From NCBI GenBank assembly GCA_038231575.1, contig JBBRLB010000035.1, positions 1-47,599 on the forward strand: DNA of 47,599 nucleotides, written 5' to 3'. A model generated the notes under the pieces. That model had not been told where the DNA came from. It did no database searches and saw only the letters and a program-made list of their open reading frames with translations. The translations under genes and the position numbers were made by a program. The stretch's first letter is position 1. Every line of letters begins with the position of its first letter. Shown here piece after piece: positions 15,295 to 24,419 of the stretch. Origin of the DNA: CAITWF01 sp038231575 (GTDB lineage: Bacteria > Verrucomicrobiota > Verrucomicrobiia > Opitutales > Opitutaceae).

Positions 15295-16557
15295 ATGGCG
15301 ATCGCCCAAGTGTCATTGATGGCTTCGGCGCCGTTTGCGCTGTTGTTGCTGTTGATCGCCGTGATGCCGCTCACGTCGCACGCGGGGAAGCGGGCGTGGG
15401 AAAAAAATTATCACCTCGTCGCCCTCACGCTCGCGGCCTCGATTGCGGGGTGGTATCTGACCGCGATTCCCGGAGGCCGCAGCGAGCTCGGCCACGCGCT
15501 GGAGGAATATTTTTCGTTCATCGCGCTGATCGGAGCACTGTTTGTCGTCTCGGGCGGCATCCATTTGAAAGTGAAAGGCGAGGCGACGCCCCTGGCCAAC
15601 GTCGTGTTCCTCGCCATCGGCGCCGTGATGGCCAACGCCATCGGCACGACCGGTGCGTCGATGGTGCTGATCCGGCCGTGGATTCGGATGAACAAGATTC
15701 GGATCAGCGCCTATCACGTGGTGTTTTTCATTTTCGTCGTGTCGAACATCGGCGGCGCCCTCACGCCGATCGGCGATCCCCCGCTCTTTCTCGGTTATTT
15801 GCGTGGCATGCCGTTTTTCTGGCTGGTTGAGCACGTGATGGCGCAATGGCTCGCGACGCTCGCCGTGCTGCTCACGGTGTTTTATTTCCTCGACCAGCGC
15901 AGTTACCGGCGGCTGCCGGGCAAAATTCGTCACCAGGTTCAGCAGGCGGACACGTGGCGGTTCGACGGCGCGGTGAATGTGCTCTTTCTGATCGTGATCA
16001 TCGGTGCGGTGTTTTTGCCGGGGAAGTTTTTCCTCCGCGAGCTGGTGATGGTGGGCGCGGGAGTGGCGAGCTGGTTCCTGACGCCAAAGCAGGTGCACGC
16101 GGAGAATCACTTTTCCTTCGGGCCGATTAAGGAGGTGGCGTGGCTCTTCCTCGGGATTTTCGTCACGATGATGCCGGCGCTCGACTACCTCGCGGTGCAT
16201 GGCCGGGAGTTCGGGTTCACGAGTGCGCTGCATTACTATTTCGCGACCGGCGGCCTATCGGCGGTGCTGGATAACGCGCCGACCTACGCGAATTTCTTCC
16301 AGCTCGCGCAGACGACGGCCGGGGCACCTGACACGCTAGCTTTGCTCGCGTCTCACCCGCGTTACATTATCGGGGTGAGCATGGGCGCGGTATTTTTCGG
16401 CGCGATGACCTACATCGGCAATGGCCCGAACTTCATGGTGAAGGCCATCGCCCACGACAGCGGCGTGCACTGCCCGTCGTTTTTTGGCTACATCTTCCAA
16501 TACAGCCTGCCGATTCTCCTGCCGATCCTCGCGATCAGCGGCTGGCTGTTTTTGTAA
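15295..16557 (+). CDS. Na+/H+ antiporter, NhaD / ion transporter superfamily
   Basis: This 420-residue integral membrane protein has 11-13 predicted helices. Signatures are FSFIALIGALFVVSGGIHL, a re-entrant NAIGTTGASMVLIRPWI near residue 120, SNIGGALTPIGDPPLFLGYL near 150, and the mirrored half FFGAMTYIGNGPNFMVKAIA near 375. These fit the IT-superfamily sodium:proton antiporters (NhaD, 'citrate transporter-like'). The frame opens further upstream to a TTG at 15259; the ATG at 15295 is preferred, and 15319 is another option. It is convergent with the complex I operon, so sodium or proton cycling near the respiratory chain is plausible but not shown. Confidence 0.85.
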   Translation: MAIAQVSLMASAPFALLLLLIAVMPLTSHAGKRAWEKNYHLVALTLAASIAGWYLTAIPGGRSELGHALEEYFSFIALIGALFVVSGGIHLKVKGEATPLANVVFLAIGAVMANAIGTTGASMVLIRPWIRMNKIRISAYHVVFFIFVVSNIGGALTPIGDPPLFLGYLRGMPFFWLVEHVMAQWLATLAVLLTVFYFLDQRSYRRLPGKIRHQVQQADTWRFDGAVNVLFLIVIIGAVFLPGKFFLRELVMVGAGVASWFLTPKQVHAENHFSFGPIKEVAWLFLGIFVTMMPALDYLAVHGREFGFTSALHYYFATGGLSAVLDNAPTYANFFQLAQTTAGAPDTLALLASHPRYIIGVSMGAVFFGAMTYIGNGPNFMVKAIAHDSGVHCPSFFGYIFQYSLPILLPILAISGWLFL

Positions 16558-16638
16558 TTCTGGCCGGCGGGACCGCCGTGCGCGCCGCGCGTGCGACGCG
16601 CCAGGGCCGCGGGCGAAGCGTCTGGCCCACGTTCGAGC

Positions 16639-18111
16639 TCACATCCGTTCGAGGACGAGCGACGGAAAAACGCCGAACACCACAATCAGCGCCGCGGCGG
16701 TGAGGAGCGCGAGCGCCGTCGTGACGGGAATCGCGATGCGTTGCACCGGCTCCGCGGGTTTCACGACCAGCGCCTGCTTCAAAATCAGCAGGTAATAATA
16801 CAGCGCGACCGCGCTCATCGCGATCGCGAGTAGCGTGAGCCAGCCGGCTGGACCGTCGAGTCCGCCGAGTTGCAGCGCCGCCGCGAAGACCGCGAATTTG
16901 CCGAAGAAACCGGCGAGCGGCGGAATCCCCGCGAGCGACAGCACGAACACCGCGAGGCAGCCCGCGAGCAGCGGCGAGCGCCGGTGGAGTCCCGCGAGAT
17001 CTGTGAGGCGCTGGCAGCCGCCCGGGTTCGCGCGGTCGACGACGCCAATTACGCCGAACGCCCCGACCGTCGCGAGGCCGTAGGTCGCCGCATAGAAAAA
17101 GAGCGGACGCGCCCCGCCCGCGCCCACCGCGATCACGCCGAGCAGCAACGCGCCGGCGTGCGCGATAGCGGAGTAGGCGAGGAGGCGGCGGACGTTGGAT
17201 TGCGCGAGCGCGCCGAGATTGCCGAGCACCATCGAGACCCCCGAAATGATGGCGAGCACGGGCAGCCAGCCGGGCCTGCCGTCGGGCGTGGTGACGCTGC
17301 CGGCGGCGGCGCCGAGGCCGTTCCAAAGCAGGCGCGTAAACAGGACGAGCCCGGCGAGCTTCGAGGCCGACGCGATCAGTGCGGCCGAGGCCGGCGGTGC
17401 ACCCTCGTAGACGTCGGGCGCCCACAGTTGGAACGGCGCAGCGGCGGCTTTGAAGCCGAACGCCACCAGAATCATCACGAGCGCGACGACGAGCAGCGGT
17501 GTCAGCCGTTGCACGCCGAGCTGGCGCGCGATCTCCGCCAGTTCGATCGAACCGGTCAGACCGTAGATCAGGCTGAAGCCGAAAAGGAGAAACGCCGCCG
17601 ATACGCCGCCGAAGAGAAAATATTTCAGGGCGGCCTCGGATGACTCGGGCCGGGCTTTGTCGAAGCCCACCAGCACGTAGAGCGAGAGGCTCGCGAGCTC
17701 GAGGGCGAGAAACGCCACGAGCAATTGTTGCGCTGCCGCCATCAGAGTGAAGCCGATGGTCGCGAACAGAATGATCGCGACGTATTCCGCCGGATGCCGG
17801 AGCGTGCGGGCGCCGCGCGCCATGCCGAGAGTCAACAGCGCGAGCGTCAGCACGCCGAGCCGTGCCGCCCCGGCGAGTTTGTCCAGTTTCAGCACGCCGC
17901 CGAAGACGCTCCCGACGGGCCCGGCCGCCCAGACGTGCACCATCGCCGCGCCGATCGCGATCGCGCCGATCCACAGCGAGAGCCGGAGGCGTCCTTCGAG
18001 GGTGTGGCGTTTGGCGACGACGAGATCGAAGCCGATCGCGGCGAGCGCGCCAAAAATCAGGGAAGTCTCAGGGCGGAGGGCGCGGAAGAGTTGCAGGTAG
18101 TCGGGGCTCAT
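16639..18111 (-). CDS. nuoN: NADH-quinone oxidoreductase subunit N
   Basis: This 490-residue antiporter-like subunit of the complex I membrane arm has 14 helices. The conserved TM5 glutamate is E138 (LVAFLALELASLSLY) and the TM7 lysine is K221 (FGFKAAAAPFQLWAPDVYEG), both typical of NuoN. It is the last gene of the operon. Its ATG overlaps the stop of the upstream second nuoM as ATGA (18108-18111), so the two are translationally coupled. Confidence 0.95.
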   Translation of the reverse strand: MSPDYLQLFRALRPETSLIFGALAAIGFDLVVAKRHTLEGRLRLSLWIGAIAIGAAMVHVWAAGPVGSVFGGVLKLDKLAGAARLGVLTLALLTLGMARGARTLRHPAEYVAIILFATIGFTLMAAAQQLLVAFLALELASLSLYVLVGFDKARPESSEAALKYFLFGGVSAAFLLFGFSLIYGLTGSIELAEIARQLGVQRLTPLLVVALVMILVAFGFKAAAAPFQLWAPDVYEGAPPASAALIASASKLAGLVLFTRLLWNGLGAAAGSVTTPDGRPGWLPVLAIISGVSMVLGNLGALAQSNVRRLLAYSAIAHAGALLLGVIAVGAGGARPLFFYAATYGLATVGAFGVIGVVDRANPGGCQRLTDLAGLHRRSPLLAGCLAVFVLSLAGIPPLAGFFGKFAVFAAALQLGGLDGPAGWLTLLAIAMSAVALYYYLLILKQALVVKPAEPVQRIAIPVTTALALLTAAALIVVFGVFPSLVLERM

Positions 18112-19616
18112 CCGGAGCCTCCTTTCAGCGCGGCCTGGAAGAGCGGCGATTGCAGCGCCGGCGTGATCCAGTCGAGCAGCACGTCGGGCTGCAGACCAAG
18201 ATAAACGGTCGCTGCGACGAGGATGAGCGCGCCCGCGCGTTCGGGTAAGGTGATCGGCGGCAGCGGATGTGCGGGAGGCGAAACAGCGCCGGACTTCGCG
18301 CCCTCCGTCGTGCCGAAGAACGAGACCTGCATCACGCGCAGCGTAAACGCGGCCGCTACGACCACGCCGCCAGCGGCGAACAGCGCCCATTTCGGCGACG
18401 TCTTCCACGTGCCGATCAATATTGTGAGTTCCGCGGGGAAACCGCTGAAGCCCGGCAGGCCCATCGAGGCGAGGCCGGCGAGCACGAAGGTCAGCGCCGC
18501 GAACGGCATCAGCCGGTGCAGGGGCATCGCGCGCAGGTCGCCGAGCTGACGCGTGTGCGTGCGCTCGTAGACCATCCGCCCGACGACGGCGAAGAGCAGG
18601 CCCGCGATCACGCCGTGGGAAAACATCTGGAGCACCGCGCCGCTGACGGCGGTGGGGTTGGCGGCGGCGAGGCCAAGCAGCACGAAACCCATGTGGCTCA
18701 CGCTCGAGTAGCCGATGACGAATTTGAAATCCTGCTGCACGAGCGCGACGAGCCCCGCGTAAACGATCCCGATGATCGCGAGCCAGGCGATGAGCGGCTG
18801 CCAGAACATGAGGCCGACGGGAAAGAGCGGCATGGCCACGCGCAGGCAGCCGTAGGCGCCGAGTTTCATCACGACGCCCGCGAGCAGCATCGAGGCGGCG
18901 GTCGGCGCTGCGACGTGGCCGGTGGGCGCCCACGTGTGAAACGGAAACAGGCCCGCGAGCACGGCGAAGCCGAGGAAGACGAGGGCGAACATGCCGAGCT
19001 GCTCGTGGCGCGAGAAGTGCGTCGCGGCCTCCGCGAGATCCCCCAGCCCGAAGCTGTGCGCGCCACCAGCCGCGTAGGCCCAGAGCAGCCCGGCGAGGAC
19101 GAGCGCGCTGCCCGCGAAGGAGTAGAGCACGAGCTTCATCGCGCCGTATTCGCGATGGGTGGAGCCCCAGTTCGCGATCAGGAAATATTTCGGCACGATC
19201 GCGATTTCGTAGAAGACGAAGAGCGTGAAGGCGTCCGCGCTGAGAAACACGCCGTAGACCCCTCCGATCAGCGTGAGATAGAGCGCAAAGAATTCCCCGG
19301 CGCGCTCCTCGATGTTCCAGGAAAACAAAATGCCCGCGACCGCCGCGAGGCCCGTGAGCACGATGAGCGTGAGGCTGATGCCGTCGGCCGCGAGATGGTA
19401 GCGGATGCCCATTTGGGGAATCCACGGCACGTCGATCAAGGTTTGGAGCCCCGGGCCGGGCACAAACTGGCTTGCGGCGTAAAGGGTGACGCCACAGCAC
19501 GCGAGCGCCGCGAGCAGCGCGACCACGCGCGCCGTCGCCGCCGAGCGCAGCCCCGCCGCCAGCGCAAGCAACGCGCCGAGGAAGGAAAGGTAGATCGTGC
19601 AGGGCAGGGCGTTCAT
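18108..19616 (-). CDS. nuoM: second NuoM-type proton-pump subunit (NuoM2)
   Basis: This 502-residue protein is homologous to NuoM and distinct from the NuoM encoded upstream. The TM5 glutamate E137 is kept (LFVFYEIAIVPKYF). The TM7 lysine expected just before PFHTW is replaced by leucine L220 (AVLAGLFPFHTWAP; the first copy has AVKVPLWPFHTWLP). K251 before LGAYG is kept. The start at 19616 (MNALPCTIY) is chosen over an upstream frame extension that reads into a repeat element. An extra NuoM in the operon is the mark of four-pump '2M' complex I variants. Confidence 0.93.
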   Translation of the reverse strand: MNALPCTIYLSFLGALLALAAGLRSAATARVVALLAALACCGVTLYAASQFVPGPGLQTLIDVPWIPQMGIRYHLAADGISLTLIVLTGLAAVAGILFSWNIEERAGEFFALYLTLIGGVYGVFLSADAFTLFVFYEIAIVPKYFLIANWGSTHREYGAMKLVLYSFAGSALVLAGLLWAYAAGGAHSFGLGDLAEAATHFSRHEQLGMFALVFLGFAVLAGLFPFHTWAPTGHVAAPTAASMLLAGVVMKLGAYGCLRVAMPLFPVGLMFWQPLIAWLAIIGIVYAGLVALVQQDFKFVIGYSSVSHMGFVLLGLAAANPTAVSGAVLQMFSHGVIAGLLFAVVGRMVYERTHTRQLGDLRAMPLHRLMPFAALTFVLAGLASMGLPGFSGFPAELTILIGTWKTSPKWALFAAGGVVVAAAFTLRVMQVSFFGTTEGAKSGAVSPPAHPLPPITLPERAGALILVAATVYLGLQPDVLLDWITPALQSPLFQAALKGGSG

Positions 19617-19628
19617 CTCGGAAGGAAG

Positions 19629-19740
19629 GGCCGCCACGAGGCGCAAAAATTATTTGTCCTGCGGGCAGGGAATTTCCGTGCGCCGATCGGCGCCGCGAGC
19701 GCGTCGTTCGCGGGACGGTCTTTTGCGCCTTTTGGTGGCC
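19629..19740. repeat. inverted repeat in the nuoM-nuoM2 gap, GGCGCAAAA type
   Basis: The arms 19629-19648 (GGCCGCCACGAGGCGCAAAA) and 19721-19740 match at about 17 of 20 positions in inverted orientation. The element fills most of the 142-bp gap between the two nuoM genes. The core GGCGCAAAA recurs in the nuoK-nuoL gap at 23368-23480. Confidence 0.7.
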
Positions 19741-19758
19741 AGACGGTTTGGTCCGGCT

Positions 19759-21354
19759 TCATGGCAGCACGAGGTGACCGGCCCACGAGGTGACCAGCGG
19801 GTTGATGAGGCCGGCCAGCAGTTGCGGCCAGACGCCGAGGACAAACATCAGCACCACGAGCGGGATCAGCGGCGCGAGTTCGCGGCCGTTGAGATCGGGG
19901 AACTCACCGACTGCGACGCCGGCGCGCGGGCCGTGAAACACGCGCTGCCAGAACGTCAGCAGGAAAATCGCCGTCGCGAGCAGCCCGAGGCACGCGATCG
20001 TCGCAGTGGCGGGCGCAAGTCCGAACACGCCGCGGAAAATCAGAAACTCGCCCACGAAGCCGTTGAGGCCCGGCAGCCCGAGCGAGGAGAACAGCGCGAT
20101 GCCGCACAGTCCGGCGAAGATCGGCGCGGTGGTGCGCACGCCGCCGAAATCGTGGAGGCCGCGTTTGCCGCCCGCGCGCGCCTCGAGCACGCCGACGCAG
20201 CAGAACAGCGCGGCGGCCGACAGGCCATGGTTGAACATTTGGAGAATTGTGCCGCTGAGCGCGGCGGTCGCGGCCTCGGTGGGCGCGCCGTCGCGGCCGG
20301 TGGCATAGGACACCGCGAAGAGCGCGAGCAGGCAGTAGCTGAGATGGTTCACCGACGAGTAGGCGACCATCCGCTTGAGGTCCGTCTGCTTCATCGCGGC
20401 ATAGGCGCCGAGCACGACACCCGCGAGCGCGAGTGCGAGCAGCCATCCCGCGGTGGCGTGAAGTTGCGCCGGGAAAATTGGCCAGAGAATCCGGAGAAAA
20501 CCGTAGACGCCCATCTTCGACATCACGCCGGTGAGAAACATCGACGCGCCGACCGGCGCCTCGGCGTAGGCCGGCGGCAGCCACGTGTGAAACGGCCAGA
20601 GTGGAACTTTCACCGCGAGTCCGAGTAGCACGCCGAGGAAAACCGCCTTCGGCCACAGGCCGCCGAGCGCGGTGAGGTTCGTCCCGATGACTCCGTCGGC
20701 CGCAAGTTGGGCGAGCTGCGTGAAGTCGAGCGTGCCCGTCGCAACATAGAGCGCCGCGAACCCAAGCAGCATGAACGCGCTGCCGCCGATCGTGTAGATC
20801 ACGAACTGGTAGGCCGCGCGCGAGGCGCCCGGACCACCCCACAGTTTGATCAGGAAAAACGCCGGCACGAGGCTGAGTTCCCAGAACAGAAACCAGTGGA
20901 AGAAATCCAGCGCGAGAAACACCCCGAGCGCGGCGCCTTCGAGCAGCAGGAAGAGCGCGCCGAACAGCCGCGGCCGATGATCGATGCGCCACGACGCGAG
21001 CAGCGCCACCGGCGTGATGATGCCGGTCAGCAACACGAGCACGAGGCTCAGGCCGTCGAGGCCGAGGTGATAGTGAACGTTGAGCGTGTTGGTGATCCAG
21101 GGATGGTCTTCCACTAATTGGGGCGCCGTGCGCGCCGGATCGAACGAGCCAAGCGCGACGAGACCGAGCGCGAGGGGAGTGAGACTGAAGAGCAGCGTGA
21201 GCGTGCGGAGGACCGCGGGCGCAACGCCGCGCAACATCCCCAGCAAGGCCGCGCCCGCCCAAGGCGCGAAAATAATCAGGGAGAGAAACGGGAAGGTCGC
21301 ATCAACGCCAACCGTCGCCGACGAGCCAGGGCTTGGGAGAATTTGCGCGATCAC
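19759..21354 (-). CDS. nuoM: NADH-quinone oxidoreductase subunit M (first copy)
   Basis: This 531-residue antiporter-like subunit carries canonical charged residues: E159 in TM5 (FLFWELSLVPAFFLIKLWGG) and K249 in TM7 (AVKVPLWPFHTWLPPAYAEA). It starts with GTG at 21354, overlapping the nuoL stop as GTGA (21351-21354), which supports this start. The N-terminal extension before the first helix (about 18 residues) is unusual but lies in the coupled frame. It pumps protons as part of the membrane arm of complex I. Confidence 0.95.
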   Translation of the reverse strand: MIAQILPSPGSSATVGVDATFPFLSLIIFAPWAGAALLGMLRGVAPAVLRTLTLLFSLTPLALGLVALGSFDPARTAPQLVEDHPWITNTLNVHYHLGLDGLSLVLVLLTGIITPVALLASWRIDHRPRLFGALFLLLEGAALGVFLALDFFHWFLFWELSLVPAFFLIKLWGGPGASRAAYQFVIYTIGGSAFMLLGFAALYVATGTLDFTQLAQLAADGVIGTNLTALGGLWPKAVFLGVLLGLAVKVPLWPFHTWLPPAYAEAPVGASMFLTGVMSKMGVYGFLRILWPIFPAQLHATAGWLLALALAGVVLGAYAAMKQTDLKRMVAYSSVNHLSYCLLALFAVSYATGRDGAPTEAATAALSGTILQMFNHGLSAAALFCCVGVLEARAGGKRGLHDFGGVRTTAPIFAGLCGIALFSSLGLPGLNGFVGEFLIFRGVFGLAPATATIACLGLLATAIFLLTFWQRVFHGPRAGVAVGEFPDLNGRELAPLIPLVVLMFVLGVWPQLLAGLINPLVTSWAGHLVLP

Positions 21355-23357
21355 CGGTCACCTCCCATCATCACGATCAGGACGAGCAGCACGAAACCGA
21401 TGGCGATCACGCGGAGATAACCGTGCGCATCACCCGTCTGTGCTCGCGAGTAGCCCTGGCCGATGCCACGGAGACTTTCGCTCCCGGCGTCGAAGCCGCC
21501 GTTGAGTCCGTCTTCGTCGGCCTCGCGGTTCACGATGCCGGCGAATTCGCCGAGCCGCGCCAGGAAACGCACCGCGCCATCCAACACGTAGCGATCGAGG
21601 GCGTCGGCGAAGGTCGCGAGGGCGGAGTTTAATTGAAAGATCGTCGTGGCGTAGAGTTCGTCGAACTTCATGCGCGCGCCGAGAAAAGCGATGACACCGG
21701 GGAACGCGATCGCGAGTGGATCGGGCGAGGTGGATCTTTCGCGAAGTTTGCGGCCGTAGAGCGCCAATCCTGCCCCACTGCCGAGCGCTACGAGGACGAT
21801 GGAGAGCACCATCAGGCCCGAACCTTCGAAGAGTGCGGAGAGACGGAAGTGAACTTCCGTTTCGCCGAGCAGTTTCGCCTGCAGCCAGGGAAACGCCGGC
21901 GTCCCGATCCAGCCGAGTGCGATCGCGCAGATCGCGAGCACGACGAGCGGGAGGGTCATCGACGCCGGACTTTCGTGCGCGTGCGCGGAGGCGTGGGAGC
22001 GCGGTTGACCGAAGAACACCTCCGCCATCAGCCGCGTCATGTAGAACGCCGTGAGCACGACCGCCGCCAGTCCGAAATAGAGCGGCAAGTGCGAGATGTC
22101 CCACCCGTGCGCCGCGTGGAGGATGCCTTCCTTGCTCCAGAATCCGGAGAAGAGAAACGGCACGCCCGCGAGCGCCATCATGCCGATCGCGAAGGTCGCG
22201 AAGGTCACCTTCAGGTGGCGGCGGAGGCCGCCGAGCGCGCGGATGTCCTGCTCGTGATGCGCCGCATGGATAACCGAGCCGGCACCGAGGAAGAGCAGCG
22301 CCTTGAAAAACGCGTGCGTGAGCAAATGGAAAATCGCCGCGGTCCACGAGCCGACGCCGATCGCGAGCATCATGTAGCCGAGCTGGGAGACGGTGGAGAA
22401 CGCGAGGACACGCTTGATGTCGTTTTGCGCGACCGCGATCAACGCACCCATCAGCGCCGTGAGCGCGCCCACGAACGCGATCACCGTGAGCGCGCTGGGC
22501 GTGAGCAGCGGATAAACGCGCGCCATGAGGAACACGCCGGCCGCGACCATCGTCGCCGCGTGGATGAGCGCGGACACGGGGGTCGGACCTTCCATCGCGT
22601 CGGGCAGCCAGACGTGCACCGGGAACTGGCCGGACTTGCCGACCGCACCGCAGAAGATGAGCAGGCCGATGATCGTCGAAAGCGCGAAGCCACCCAGGGC
22701 CGTATGCGCGGCGAGCGCGCCGAGGGCGTTGGCCTCGAGCACGCCGTTGCCGCCATCATAGAAGAGGAGCGAACCCGTCGAGTCGTAGAGCCAGAGCATC
22801 CCGAGCAGCAGTCCGAGATCGCCGATGCGCGTCGTGATGAAGGCTTTTTTCGCGGCGGCCGCGGCCGCGGGTTTGTGGAACCAGAAGCCGATGAGGAGAT
22901 AGGAAGCGAGGCCGACGAGCTCCCATGAGACGAAGAGGAGCAGGAGACTATTGGCGACGATTACGCCAAGCATCGCGCTCGCGAACAGGCTGAGGAAGCA
23001 GAAGAACTGCTTGGCGTTGGCGTCCTCGTGCATGTAGCCGGTGCTGAAAATAAAAATCAGCGTGCCGACAAATGTCACCATCACGCACATGAACGCCGTG
23101 AGCGGATCGAGCAGCCAGCCGAGCTGGAGCGCCCCAAGCCCGAGATCGAACCACGCGAAATTGCTGCTCGCGTGAGCCGCGGGGTTCGCGAGCGCAGTCA
23201 CGAGCGCGCCGCACGAGAGTAGAAACGCGAGGCCCATGGCCGCAATCGCGGCGCCCGACGCCAGTCCGCGACTCGACCGCGGCGCGATTGCGCCGATCGC
23301 CGCGGCCAAGAGCGGCAGCAGCGGAATGAGCCAGAGATGTTCGACCGAAAGGCTCAT
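21351..23357 (-). CDS. nuoL: NADH-quinone oxidoreductase subunit L, with extended lateral-helix region
   Basis: This 668-residue distal pump subunit has the TM5 glutamate E146 (LFVSWELVGLASYLLIGFWF) and the TM7 lysine K241 (GKSGQFPVHVWLPDAMEGPTP). After TM15 the segment from LYATTIF to the final GYLR is about 81 residues (569-649). The same segment is about 48-50 in E. coli NuoL and Thermus Nqo12 by my recollection, so roughly 30 residues are added in the lateral helix HL and its connection. Such an extension is what a membrane arm with one more pump subunit needs. The start at 23357 (MSLSVEHLW) is preferred over an extension into the upstream repeat. Confidence 0.94.
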   Translation of the reverse strand: MSLSVEHLWLIPLLPLLAAAIGAIAPRSSRGLASGAAIAAMGLAFLLSCGALVTALANPAAHASSNFAWFDLGLGALQLGWLLDPLTAFMCVMVTFVGTLIFIFSTGYMHEDANAKQFFCFLSLFASAMLGVIVANSLLLLFVSWELVGLASYLLIGFWFHKPAAAAAAKKAFITTRIGDLGLLLGMLWLYDSTGSLLFYDGGNGVLEANALGALAAHTALGGFALSTIIGLLIFCGAVGKSGQFPVHVWLPDAMEGPTPVSALIHAATMVAAGVFLMARVYPLLTPSALTVIAFVGALTALMGALIAVAQNDIKRVLAFSTVSQLGYMMLAIGVGSWTAAIFHLLTHAFFKALLFLGAGSVIHAAHHEQDIRALGGLRRHLKVTFATFAIGMMALAGVPFLFSGFWSKEGILHAAHGWDISHLPLYFGLAAVVLTAFYMTRLMAEVFFGQPRSHASAHAHESPASMTLPLVVLAICAIALGWIGTPAFPWLQAKLLGETEVHFRLSALFEGSGLMVLSIVLVALGSGAGLALYGRKLRERSTSPDPLAIAFPGVIAFLGARMKFDELYATTIFQLNSALATFADALDRYVLDGAVRFLARLGEFAGIVNREADEDGLNGGFDAGSESLRGIGQGYSRAQTGDAHGYLRVIAIGFVLLVLIVMMGGDR

Positions 23358-23367
23358 AGATTTCGGG

Positions 23368-23480
23368 GGCCGCAAAAAGGCGCAAAAAGCCGTCCGGCGA
23401 CTGCAGGTTGCGAGGCCCCGATGGGCGCACGGAAAATCTGCGCAAGTAGGACGGAGAAATCTTTGTGCCTCTTTGCGGCC
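23368..23480. repeat. inverted repeat in the nuoK-nuoL gap, GCCGCAAAAAGGCGCAAA type
   Basis: The left arm (23368-23387, GGCCGCAAAAAGGCGCAAA) and the right arm (23461-23480) are complementary except for two or three positions. The element occupies nearly all of the 135-bp gap between nuoK and nuoL. The core matches the element between the two nuoM genes and the one at 592-675. Confidence 0.75.
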
Positions 23481-23492
23481 ATCGTGTTTGAT

Positions 23493-23804
23493 TCAGCCTT
23501 TCAGCCGCGTGGCCTCCTGGAGCCGGATATTTTTCTGATGCCGGTAAACCGCAATGACCAGGGCGAGGCCGACTGCCGCCTCCGCCGCCGCGACCGCAAT
23601 GGAAAAGATCACGAACATCACGCCGGTCGCCGACGAGGGCGACGGGCTGAAGCGCCAGAAGGCGATGAAATTGATGTTCGCCGCGTTCAACATCAGCTCG
23701 ATGCCGAGCAGCACGAGGATGGTGTTGCTCCGCGCGAGTGCACCGATGAGGCCGATGCAGAAGAGCGCACTCGAGAAGAGGAGGCAAAGTTGCAGCGGAC
23801 TCAT
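23493..23804 (-). CDS. nuoK: NADH-quinone oxidoreductase subunit K
   Basis: This 103-residue protein has three helices. Conserved features are the TM2 glutamate in LLGIELMLNAANINFIAF and the TM3 glutamate in AVAAAEAAVGLALVIAVYR, the MrpC/NuoK pattern. Length and placement after nuoJ are standard. Its ATG overlaps the nuoJ stop as ATGA (23801-23804). Confidence 0.96.
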   Translation of the reverse strand: MSPLQLCLLFSSALFCIGLIGALARSNTILVLLGIELMLNAANINFIAFWRFSPSPSSATGVMFVIFSIAVAAAEAAVGLALVIAVYRHQKNIRLQEATRLKG

Positions 23805-24316
23805 GGCGTGTCCTCCGCCTCGTCCTTGCGATCCGCCGAGGCGATCACGATGGCGCCGAGCAGGGCGACGGTGAGAATCACGCCGACGATGAGTAGCGCC
23901 GCGGCATGGGTGCTCATGAGCTGCGCGCCGATTTGGCGGACGGTCACGGTCGGCGTCGCGGACGAAGTGACGCCCATCGGCGTGGCGACGACCGCGCCAA
24001 ACAACACGCCGCACACGGCGCCGCCGGCAATAAAACCGGAGAACGCGCGCCCTGCCGAATCCGGTGTCACCGACAGATCCGCGCGCGAGCGTCGGGTGAG
24101 CAACACGGCGAAGAGCACGACCATCGAAACCGCGCCGACGTAAACGAGCACCTCGGCAAACGCGACGAACTCGGCGCCCGCCCAAAGATAAAACGCCGCG
24201 ACGCCCGCCCAGCTCGCGATGAGGAGCAGCGCACTGTGAATTAGGTTGCGCAGGGTCATCGCCACGGCCGCAGCACCGAGCGTAACCAAAGCGATGGCGA
24301 CGAGCACGAGGTTCAT
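23801..24316 (-). CDS. nuoJ: NADH-quinone oxidoreductase subunit J
   Basis: This 171-residue protein has five helices. The conserved TM3 region of NuoJ (EFVAFAEVLVYVGAVSMVVLFAVLL) is present, including its pi-bulge neighbourhood and the glutamate in FAEVLVYVGA. It is coupled to nuoK by an ATGA overlap. A repeat-bearing 103-bp gap separates it from nuoH. Confidence 0.96.
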   Translation of the reverse strand: MNLVLVAIALVTLGAAAVAMTLRNLIHSALLLIASWAGVAAFYLWAGAEFVAFAEVLVYVGAVSMVVLFAVLLTRRSRADLSVTPDSAGRAFSGFIAGGAVCGVLFGAVVATPMGVTSSATPTVTVRQIGAQLMSTHAAALLIVGVILTVALLGAIVIASADRKDEAEDTP

Positions 24317-24320
24317 TTGG

Positions 24321-24419
24321 GATTCTCGCTCCTCGATTTCTGATCGGAGGCAGTCGCAAGCGCCGCGCCGGCGCGGTGCCGGCGCGTAAGCGAAAATTCA
24401 AAATCTAAAACCGAAAATC
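24321..24419. repeat. imperfect inverted repeat in the nuoH-nuoJ gap, GATTTTCG type
   Basis: The left arm 24321-24343 (GATTCTCGCTCCTCGATTTC onward) and the right arm 24398-24419 are imperfect complements with one gap. Between them is a GC palindrome (GCGCCGCGCCGGCGC with its neighbour GTGCCGGCGC, 24360-24386) that can form its own stem. The element fills the gap between nuoH and nuoJ. Confidence 0.5.

Noticed and set aside
18267..22928. Very long open frames on the plus strand across nuoM2, nuoM and nuoL
   Set aside because: They are shadows of membrane-protein genes: hydrophobic codons read as Arg/Glu/His on the other strand. The sense genes are certain.
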